A DNA stretch of 64,000 nt from Flavobacterium salilacus subsp. salilacus. Its GTDB lineage: Bacteria > Bacteroidota > Bacteroidia > Flavobacteriales > Flavobacteriaceae. Shown piece after piece: positions 16,829-23,193 of the stretch. Under the pieces are notes generated by a model. That model was not told the DNA's origin, made no database searches, and saw nothing but the letters and a program-made list of their open reading frames with translations. Position 1 is the stretch's first letter; the number at the start of each line of letters is the position of its first letter. Location of the stretch: the NCBI RefSeq assembly GCF_004634195.1, contig NZ_SKBP01000001.1, forward strand, positions 496,001 to 560,000, read 5' to 3'. A program made the translations under genes and the position numbers.

Positions 16829-18430
16829 TTATGCCAGTGGGGCACCTGCCAGAATTTCTTCATTGGCAAATTCCTCAAACTTGGCAAAATTTTTCCTGAA
16901 TGCCTCAGCCAGTTCTTTCGCTTTAGCATCATAGGCATCTTTATCTTCCCATGTATTACGCGGATTAAGTATCTCTGATGGTACATTAGGGCAGCTTTGC
17001 GGTTTTGAAAGCCCAAATACTTTATGAATTTCAAAACCTACATTATCAAGCTCGCCGTTTAGGGCTGCTGTAATCATGGCTCTTGTATATTTTAATTTCA
17101 TTCTGCTTCCGGTGCCATATGCGCCACCTGTCCAGCCTGTATTTACAAGCCATACATTAACGCCCGATTCTTTCATTTTAGCACTAAGCATCTCTGCATA
17201 TTTTGTAGGGTGCAATGGCATAAACGGTGCCCCGAAACATGCTGAGAAGTTAGGTTGTGGCTCGTTTACACCCGCCTCTGTACCGGCAACCTTAGCAGTG
17301 TAGCCTGATATAAAATGGTAGGCAGCCTGACCCGGAGTAAGTTTAGATATCGGGGGCAGTACACCAAAAGCATCAGCAGTAAGGAAGAATATATTTTTAG
17401 GATTCTTACCTATAGAGTCCGGCTGTATATTATCAATATGATATATTGGGTAACTAACCCTTGTGTTTGGTGTTATAGAAACATCTTCGAAATCTACCTC
17501 GTTAGTACCTTCTTTAAAAATAACATTCTCTAATATTGCACCTCTTTTTATAGCTCTGAAAATGTCCGGCTCGTTCTCCTCCGTAAGATTAATTACTTTG
17601 GCATAACAACCGCCTTCAAAGTTAAACACAGTATTTTCATTCGTCCAGCCATGCTCATCATCACCAATCAGTTTACGCTCAGGATCAGCAGAGAGCGTTG
17701 TTTTACCCGTACCTGAAAGTCCGAAGAATATCGCGGTATCGCCATTCTCGCCCACATTAGCACTACAGTGCATTGGCAATGTATTTTTATCTACCGGCAA
17801 AATAAAGTTTAAGGCTGAGAATATACCTTTTTTCATCTCTCCTGTATAGCCCGTACCGCCTATAAGCGCTATTTTACGTGTAAAATCGAGTATTGCAAAG
17901 TTGTGTTGGCGTGTACCGTCTGTGGCAGGATCTGCCATAAAGCCGGGAGCACATACCACATGCCAGTCAGCAGTAAAATTTTCAAGTTCCGATTCGTCAG
18001 GACGAAGAAACATATTATAACAAAACAGGTTTGACCAAGGGTATTCAGTAACTACCCTTACATTAAGCCTGTAGTTAGGGTCGGCACACACATAGCTGTC
18101 GCGCACAAAAACCTCTTTATGAGACAGGTAGTCAGTTACTTTATTATAAAGAGCATCAAACTTATCACTGTCAAACGGGATATTCACATTTCCCCACCAT
18201 ACTTTATCTTCAGTAATACTGTCTTTAACAATAAATCTGTCCTGAGGCGACCTTCCGGTAAACTCTCCCGTATTAACTGCAAGAGCACCGGTAGAACTTT
18301 CTACCCCTTGTCCTTTTTCAATCGATATATCATGTAACTCATCGGGAGTTAACTGATACTTAACATTCGCGTTCTTAATTCCCATGCTTTCTAACGAAAT
18401 CGTTTTCGTGAAAAGACCGTAATTCTCCAT
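16829..18430 (-). CDS. pckA: Phosphoenolpyruvate carboxykinase (ATP)
   Basis: 533 residues from ATG 18430. Interconverts oxaloacetate plus ATP and PEP plus CO2 plus ADP, a gluconeogenic/anaplerotic step. Motifs: TGEFTGRSPQDRF (54-66), NFAILDFTRKIALIGGTGYTGEMKKG, the P-loop GLSGTGKTTLS (237-247), metal site GDDEHGW (256-262) and the late VNTGWTGGAYGTGSRMKL. The start was chosen because MENYGLFTKTISL fits the family. ATG 18451 is a possible alternative, while a TTG at 18466 lies inside the -7 box. Single-gene unit with its own terminator. Confidence 0.96.
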   Translation of the reverse strand: MENYGLFTKTISLESMGIKNANVKYQLTPDELHDISIEKGQGVESSTGALAVNTGEFTGRSPQDRFIVKDSITEDKVWWGNVNIPFDSDKFDALYNKVTDYLSHKEVFVRDSYVCADPNYRLNVRVVTEYPWSNLFCYNMFLRPDESELENFTADWHVVCAPGFMADPATDGTRQHNFAILDFTRKIALIGGTGYTGEMKKGIFSALNFILPVDKNTLPMHCSANVGENGDTAIFFGLSGTGKTTLSADPERKLIGDDEHGWTNENTVFNFEGGCYAKVINLTEENEPDIFRAIKRGAILENVIFKEGTNEVDFEDVSITPNTRVSYPIYHIDNIQPDSIGKNPKNIFFLTADAFGVLPPISKLTPGQAAYHFISGYTAKVAGTEAGVNEPQPNFSACFGAPFMPLHPTKYAEMLSAKMKESGVNVWLVNTGWTGGAYGTGSRMKLKYTRAMITAALNGELDNVGFEIHKVFGLSKPQSCPNVPSEILNPRNTWEDKDAYDAKAKELAEAFRKNFAKFEEFANEEILAGAPLA

Positions 18431-18463
18431 AACTTTAAGATTAAGTTGCATTGTTTCAAAGGG

Positions 18464-18471
18464 CAAATGTA
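18464..18471 (-). promoter_or_regulatory. -7 promoter box for pckA (TACATTTG on minus)
   Basis: Rules out TTG 18466 as start. Predicts a 5' leader of about 29 nt to ATG 18430. Confidence 0.45.
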
Positions 18472-18509
18472 AAAAATAATTTTATAGAATGTGTAGAATT
18501 ACAATTAAT

Positions 18510-18896
18510 TTATCCTTTTCGTTTAATTAAGTTTAATAATAATACTCCCCAAGCGGCAATTAATAATAATCCTCCAACAGGAGTAATAATACCTATTTTC
18601 CTGAAATCGAAAGAAAAAAGGGTGTTACAGGCTAAAAAATAAATAGATACCGAAAAGAATAATACTCCTGTTAACGTTAATATAAAAACGATTTTCTTTG
18701 TTTTTTCTGAAACCAGCGGGGTAGTACCTACAAACAATAAAAAAAGTGCATGATACATTTGGTATCGCACACCGGTTTCAAAAGTTATAAGCATCTCAGG
18801 TTCAATCAGTTTTTTTAAACCATGAGCACCAAAAGCGCCCAATGCTATTGCAATTATGCCTAACACTGCGGCTGCGACTAAAATTTTTCTGTTCAT
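18510..18896 (-). CDS. DUF423-family small membrane protein (YgdD-like)
   Basis: 128 residues with four hydrophobic helices (about 5-25, 47-62, 68-88, 103-123). The signature of the family is seen at the start: LGAFGAHGLKK (21-31), then TFETGVRYQMYHAL (39-52). Inner-membrane location is predicted. The biochemical role of DUF423 proteins is unknown. It is upstream of pckA on the same strand, but pckA has its own promoter box. Start at ATG 18896 fits the first helix. Confidence 0.88.
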   Translation of the reverse strand: MNRKILVAAAVLGIIAIALGAFGAHGLKKLIEPEMLITFETGVRYQMYHALFLLFVGTTPLVSEKTKKIVFILTLTGVLFFSVSIYFLACNTLFSFDFRKIGIITPVGGLLLIAAWGVLLLNLIKRKG

Positions 18897-19002
18897 TTTC
18901 TTAGTAATTATACAGTAAAATTAAAAAGTTTACAGAAATTTACCCCATAAATATTTATATAAATATAACAAATTATTACTTTCGTGTTATAAATAGAAAG
19001 CT

Positions 19003-20373
19003 ATGAGGAATATCTTAATTATTGGCGCAGGACGTTCGGCTACGTCATTAATAGAATATTTGTTGCAAAAATCGGAGTCCGAAAACTTGCATATCACCAT
19101 TGCCGACCTTTCGGTAGAACTGGCACAAAAGAAAACTAAAGATCATCCGAGAGCTACTCCTGTTGCCTTTGATATTTTTAATGAGGCACAGCGCAATACT
19201 TATATAGGCAATGCCGACATTGTAATATCAATGCTGCCGGCGCACCTGCACTATGAGGTAGCAAAAGACTGCATTAAGCACAAAAAAAACATGGTTACGG
19301 CATCATACATCAGCCCTGCCATGAAAGAGCTTGATGCACAGGTGAGGGAAAATAACCTTATTTTTATGAATGAGATAGGTTTAGATCCCGGTATAGATCA
19401 CATGAGTGCCATGAAGGTATTAGACGAAATAAGAGCTAAAGGTGGAAAAGTACTACTGTTTGAATCGTTTTGCGGCGGGCTTGTAGCACCGGAATCGGAT
19501 AACAACTTGTGGAATTATAAATTTACATGGAATCCGCGCAACGTAGTATTGGCAGGGCAAGGTGGTGCTGCCAAATTTATTCAGGAAGGCAACTATAAAT
19601 ATATACCTTATAACAAACTGTTTCGCCGAACAGAGTTTATGGAAATAGAGGGTTTTGGTCGTTTTGAAGGCTATGCCAATCGCGACTCGCTAAAATACCG
19701 CAGCTTATACGGGCTTGACGATGTGCTTACACTCTACAGGGGCACAATGCGAAGAGTAGGCTACTCTAAAGCATGGAATATGTTTATACAACTGGGCATG
19801 ACGGATGATACATATATAATGGAAGACTCTGAGAATATGAGTTATCGGGAATTTACCAACTCGTTCCTGCCCTACCACCCTACAGACTCTGTAGAGCTGA
19901 AATTAAGGCATATTTTAAAAATAGATCAGGATGATATCCAGTGGGAAAAGCTAATGGAACTCGATATTTTTAACCCTGATAAAAAAGTAGGGCTTCGGGA
20001 TGCCACTCCGGCACAAATACTTGAAAAAATACTTTCGGACAAATGGACATTAAGCCCGGAGGATAAAGATATGATAGTAATGTATCATAAAATTGGTTAT
20101 GAACATAACGGGATAAAAAAACAAATAGATGCCACTATGGTATGCATAGGCGAAGACCAAATTCATACCGCTATGGCAAAAACCGTAGGACTGCCCGTAG
20201 CCATGGCTGCACTGCAAATACTAAATGGCAATATTACTCTGAAAGGGGTACAACTCCCTATATATAAAGAAGTGTACGAGCCTATATTGAAAGAACTTGA
20301 AGAATTTGGAGTTATTTTCCATGAAAAAGAAGTTCCCTACATGGGGTATAACCCCAATAATGTAGCGAGCTGA
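19003..20373 (+). CDS. Saccharopine dehydrogenase-family oxidoreductase
   Basis: 456 residues. The Rossmann NAD(P) motif is at the start (ILIIGAGRSATSLIEYL, 4-20). Then come ADIVISMLPAHLHYEVAKDC, VTASYISPAMKELD, IGLDPGIDHMSA and SFCGGLVAPESDNNLWNYKFTWNPRNVV, all typical of the LYS9-like saccharopine reductase/dehydrogenase group. The expected reaction joins or cleaves saccharopine in lysine metabolism, but related enzymes act on other imine substrates. An Lrp-type regulator sits two genes downstream, which would fit an amino-acid role. Preceded by TACTTTCG, an imperfect -7 box at ~18979. Ends at a terminator. Confidence 0.88.
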   Translation: MRNILIIGAGRSATSLIEYLLQKSESENLHITIADLSVELAQKKTKDHPRATPVAFDIFNEAQRNTYIGNADIVISMLPAHLHYEVAKDCIKHKKNMVTASYISPAMKELDAQVRENNLIFMNEIGLDPGIDHMSAMKVLDEIRAKGGKVLLFESFCGGLVAPESDNNLWNYKFTWNPRNVVLAGQGGAAKFIQEGNYKYIPYNKLFRRTEFMEIEGFGRFEGYANRDSLKYRSLYGLDDVLTLYRGTMRRVGYSKAWNMFIQLGMTDDTYIMEDSENMSYREFTNSFLPYHPTDSVELKLRHILKIDQDDIQWEKLMELDIFNPDKKVGLRDATPAQILEKILSDKWTLSPEDKDMIVMYHKIGYEHNGIKKQIDATMVCIGEDQIHTAMAKTVGLPVAMAALQILNGNITLKGVQLPIYKEVYEPILKELEEFGVIFHEKEVPYMGYNPNNVAS

Positions 20374-20399
20374 CTCTGATAACTAACCCGGCTTTTTTT

Positions 20400-20434
20400 A
20401 AACCTCCCAGTATAAATACTCGGGAGGTTTTTTT
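20400..20434 (+). terminator. Rho-independent terminator
   Basis: Stem AAACCTCCC/GGGAGGTTT with a partly paired inner AGT/ACT, then T7. Confidence 0.85.
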
Positions 20435-20621
20435 ATAGAATTGAATGTATTTACGTGATTAAAAATACGGTATTTACACCTGATTATTTTCAATAATTTC
20501 GTCCTACCTTGCTGTTATCAATATATTGATTTTCAAAACAGTGGAAACAGAAACCACTTAAAAAAACGGGCGGTATCCGAAAAGCCACATGAGTAGGAAA
20601 AATTTAATTCAACAAAAAATT

Positions 20622-20903
20622 ATGTCAACTAAAGAAGCAACAGAAACCCATGTTCTTGGAGGATGGTCTGCGTACCACAAATTAACTCCGGAAGACCGAA
20701 AAGTATTTGATGAAGCAATGCATGGCTTTGTAGGAGTAAAATACAATCCAATAGCTGTTTCAACACAAGTTGTAGCAGGAATGAACTATCGTTTTAAATG
20801 TGAAGCGTCTATGCCTCCTTCAGATGTGATTTGGGAAGCTATTGTAGAAATTTTCAAGCCTTTAAACGGTGCGCCATACGTTACCGGTATTGTAAGGCTA
20901 TAA
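20622..20903 (+). CDS. Stefin-like cystatin (predicted cysteine-protease inhibitor)
   Basis: 93 residues from ATG 20622; an ATG at 20589 would add 11 atypical residues. No signal peptide, so cytosolic. The layout is that of type 1 cystatins: an N-terminal Gly pair (LGGW, 12-15), a helix (LTPEDRKVFDEAMHGFVGV), a strand leading to the inhibitory loop QVVAG (49-53) continuing MNYRFKCEA, then a second hairpin region and FKPLNGAPYVTGIVR. Length is close to human stefins (~98). Cystatins block papain-like proteases with the N-terminal Gly, the QxVxG loop and the second hairpin. The target is unknown; a permuted papain-like enzyme is encoded at 29.7 kb. Monocistronic, terminator follows. Confidence 0.72.
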   Translation: MSTKEATETHVLGGWSAYHKLTPEDRKVFDEAMHGFVGVKYNPIAVSTQVVAGMNYRFKCEASMPPSDVIWEAIVEIFKPLNGAPYVTGIVRL

Positions 20904-20929
20904 TTAGTATCCATACATCCTTTATCGTT

Positions 20930-20954
20930 AACCGCCCTTTTGGGCGGTTTTTTT
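20930..20954 (+). terminator. Rho-independent terminator after the cystatin-like gene
   Basis: 8-bp stem AACCGCCC/GGGCGGTT, TTTT loop, T-rich tail. Confidence 0.85.
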
Positions 20955-20988
20955 ATAATTATCTCCCAAACACACATTACACTTTATA

Positions 20989-21019
20989 TTATGTAAGTAA
21001 AAAATGTATTTTTACATAA
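20989..21019. promoter_or_regulatory. Inverted repeat upstream of the lrp-like gene (possible operator)
   Basis: Perfect 8-bp arms TTATGTAA (20989-20996) and TTACATAA (21012-21019) separated by 15 nt, 14 nt before the regulator's ATG. Spacing of about two helical turns and position suit autoregulation by a dimeric Lrp/AsnC protein. Inference only. Confidence 0.4.
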
Positions 21020-21032
21020 AAACAGTAAGAGT

Positions 21033-21503
21033 ATGAAAATAAATTCGCTGCAAATTGAAATAGATGGCATCGATAAAGAGATATTACGTAACCTGATGGA
21101 AGATGCCCGCAAGCCCATACTGCAAATAGCGGGAAAAATAGGAATATCTGGTGCAGCGATACATCAGCGATTACGAAAACTGGAACAGGCAGGAGTAATT
21201 TCCGGCTCTAAATTTATTGTAAACAATAAAGTGTTAGGTTACAGCACTATGGCGTTTGTAGGTATTTATCTGGATAAAGCCTCCAGCAACCCCGAAGCGG
21301 TTAAAGAACTCCGCAAAATACCCGAAGTACTGGAATGCCACTATACTACGGGCAACTGGTCGATACTCATAAAAATAATATGCCGCGATAACGAACACCT
21401 GATGCACCTGCTGAACACTAAAATTCAGCCTATTGATGGCGTATCGCGTACAGAAACCTTTATATCACTCGACCAACAGATAGAACGGCAGATACAACTG
21501 TAA
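21033..21503 (+). CDS. Lrp/AsnC-family transcriptional regulator
   Basis: 156 residues. N-terminal winged helix-turn-helix (~10-60): GIDKEILRNLMEDARKPI, then QIAGKIGISGAAIHQRLRKLE and GVISG. C-terminal RAM/AsnC ligand-binding domain (~70-150) with VGIYLDKA, VLECHYTTGNWSILIKI and GVSRTETFISL. Family members sense amino acids and form dimers to octamers on DNA. The targets are not evident; the saccharopine dehydrogenase two genes upstream is a candidate. A palindrome just ahead of the start may be its own operator. A C-rich repeat fills the gap to the next gene. Confidence 0.93.
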   Translation: MKINSLQIEIDGIDKEILRNLMEDARKPILQIAGKIGISGAAIHQRLRKLEQAGVISGSKFIVNNKVLGYSTMAFVGIYLDKASSNPEAVKELRKIPEVLECHYTTGNWSILIKIICRDNEHLMHLLNTKIQPIDGVSRTETFISLDQQIERQIQL

Positions 21504-21559
21504 GCCCCCTAAATCCGCAAAGGGGATTTTTCCCCTCCTCTGGAGGGGTTAGGGGTGGC
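21504..21559. repeat. C-rich hairpin repeat between the Lrp gene and the zinc peptidase
   Basis: The convergent gap consists wholly of CCCCTCCTCTGGAGGGG (21532-21548) followed by TTAGGGGTGG, plus a preceding AGCCCCCTAAATCC half. The same hairpin plus AGGGGTG tail bounds the insertion in leuS (25411-25902). It might also act as a two-way terminator. Confidence 0.65.
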
Positions 21560-22258
21560 CTAATCCCTCCTTCCGCCAAATACTAAAAACGCCCAGTATA
21601 ACAGCGAGGCAAGTGCGCCAATTGCAGCCACTACATAGGTGCGTGCCGCCCATTTAAGCGAATCTTCCGCGCCGGAATATTCCTGCTGCGTAACCATATT
21701 ATTGGTTTTTAACCATTTTAATGCTCTGTTACTGGCATCATACTCTACCGGAAGAGTTATAAAACTAAACAATGTGGCAAGCCCCATAAGTACCAATCCT
21801 GCAATGGCAATATAATAGCCAAAGCCCAGTTGCGAGCCTGCTCCCAGTATCAGCCCCACTATAATAAGCGGTCCTGCTAACTGTGATGACACACTTACCA
21901 GAGGCACAAGATTGGAACGAAACTGTAACATACCATATGCCGTAGCGTGTTGCACGGCATGCCCTACCTCGTGGGCAGCAACGGCAGCCGCAGCCGCATT
22001 GCGCTGGTTATAGACTGCTTCACTAAGGTTTACCGTTTTATTGGCAGGGTTATAATGGTCGGTAAGCCTGCCGGAGGTAGAAATTACCTTTACATCATAA
22101 ATACCGTTGTCATGCAACATTTGTTGTGCAATCTCCGCTCCGCTCATTCCGTTGCGCAAGTGTACTTTGGAGTAATGTTCAAATTTTGATTTAAGCCTCG
22201 AGCTTACCGCAAAACTTACAAGGGCAATAAGCCCGAGCATTATATAATATCCTATCAT
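21560..22258 (-). CDS. Membrane zinc metallopeptidase (YugP-type)
   Basis: 232 residues. An N-terminal helix (1-20) is followed by a soluble part with SGAEIAQQMLHDNGIYDVKV and the zinc-protease signature HEVGH (96-100) in AAVAAHEVGHAVQHA. Two or three further hydrophobic helices cover ~118-165 and ~200-225. The layout matches the neutral zinc metallopeptidase family named for B. subtilis YugP, an inner-membrane protein of unclear substrate. Third zinc ligand probably a Glu or His further on. The gene ends next to the C-rich repeat. Confidence 0.9.
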   Translation of the reverse strand: MIGYYIMLGLIALVSFAVSSRLKSKFEHYSKVHLRNGMSGAEIAQQMLHDNGIYDVKVISTSGRLTDHYNPANKTVNLSEAVYNQRNAAAAAVAAHEVGHAVQHATAYGMLQFRSNLVPLVSVSSQLAGPLIIVGLILGAGSQLGFGYYIAIAGLVLMGLATLFSFITLPVEYDASNRALKWLKTNNMVTQQEYSGAEDSLKWAARTYVVAAIGALASLLYWAFLVFGGRRD

Positions 22259-22291
22259 TTTTAATTATTGTTTTTACAGGATATATATCAA

Positions 22292-22325
22292 ATTTAAAGC
22301 CAATCTGTACAGATTGGCTTTAAAT
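22292..22325. repeat. 34-bp perfect palindrome between two minus-strand genes
   Basis: 17-bp arms meet with no spacer at 22308/22309 (each arm ATTTAAAGCCAATCTGT read toward the centre). It follows the beta-barrel gene and could terminate it, but there is no long T run on the minus strand beyond TTAAATTT. Confidence 0.7.
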
Positions 22326-22350
22326 GAATTTTTGTCATAATTACCTATTG

Positions 22351-23031
22351 TTATAGTAAAAATGTAAGCTTGGCATAAAAACGCCCCTGCCCGTTTTCCT
22401 TAACAGTGTTTGTCACATCAGCTACTTCGCTGTCCCAGCTACCGCTTACTACCGCCCATTGATACCCTACATTCAGTTTTAAAGGGAATTCTGAGTTTTG
22501 AAAAGCTGCTACAGATACAGATGGACCCATAAACAATTGCTGGTTACTCAGGCTTATATGCCCTGAATGGAAAGCAGGATCAAGGTTATTAAGGTCTATT
22601 TCGTTGCCACGCGTGTAAAGGTCGAAAGTATTGGTGGTGTAAGAAATGTCAGCACCGGTACCTATGTAAAACCCGTTACTCCTAAAAGGTATGTACTGTG
22701 GTCTTAACGTTACACCTGCTACAACACCTCTTACCCTGTCGGTACTGGTTTTCTTATCAAAGTAATCCGTATGAAATTCCGTATCAAGCAATATTTTTTC
22801 CCAAGTCAGGTTATAACCGATACCGACCTCAAACATAGCATCCGGCAACTGTGGCATGCCTGAAGCCACAAGCTTATCGTTAATGTTGTAGTCATTCATG
22901 GTTCCTACACCAAACGAAATATAAAACCCTTTTCTGATAGGTTCTCCCGATTCTGTTGTTACTGCGTCTGTTTCCTGTGCGAATGCCGAGAAGGATGCAA
23001 GGCATATTGCTGTAAGTAAGATTTTTTTCAT
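22351..23031 (-). CDS. Outer-membrane beta-barrel protein
   Basis: 226 residues. A signal peptide ends AFAQ at residue 19. Alternating strands follow: GFYISFGVGTMND, FEVGIGYNLTWEKILLDTEFHTDYF, VVAGVTLRPQY, GFYIGTGADISY, LKLNVGYQWAVVSGSW and a final strand GRFYAKLTFLL ending in a hydrophobic residue, typical of a barrel of 8-10 strands. It belongs to the broad porin-like group common in Bacteroidota; a specific function cannot be assigned. Apparently monocistronic, followed by the 34-bp palindrome. Confidence 0.75.
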   Translation of the reverse strand: MKKILLTAICLASFSAFAQETDAVTTESGEPIRKGFYISFGVGTMNDYNINDKLVASGMPQLPDAMFEVGIGYNLTWEKILLDTEFHTDYFDKKTSTDRVRGVVAGVTLRPQYIPFRSNGFYIGTGADISYTTNTFDLYTRGNEIDLNNLDPAFHSGHISLSNQQLFMGPSVSVAAFQNSEFPLKLNVGYQWAVVSGSWDSEVADVTNTVKENGQGRFYAKLTFLL

Positions 23032-23134
23032 GTTGATTTTGTTTTAACTGTTATTTTTTGATTAATGATTTGATTCCCCATAACCAAACCCCGTGCCAAA
23101 AAATTCGTGTTAAATGTGTTAATTTAAAAAATAA

Positions 23135-23170
23135 AAAACGGCATGTTGATTTTCAACAACATACCGTTTT
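23135..23170 (-). terminator. Rho-independent terminator after leuS
   Basis: Stem AAAACGG.ATGTTG with one mismatch against its complement, 8-nt loop, T run on the minus strand. Confidence 0.8.
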
Positions 23171-23193
23171 AAAATAATTTTTAAGGTGTACTA

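Noticed and set aside
18431..18466. TTG 18466 as pckA start
   Set aside because: It is part of the pckA -7 box on the minus strand.
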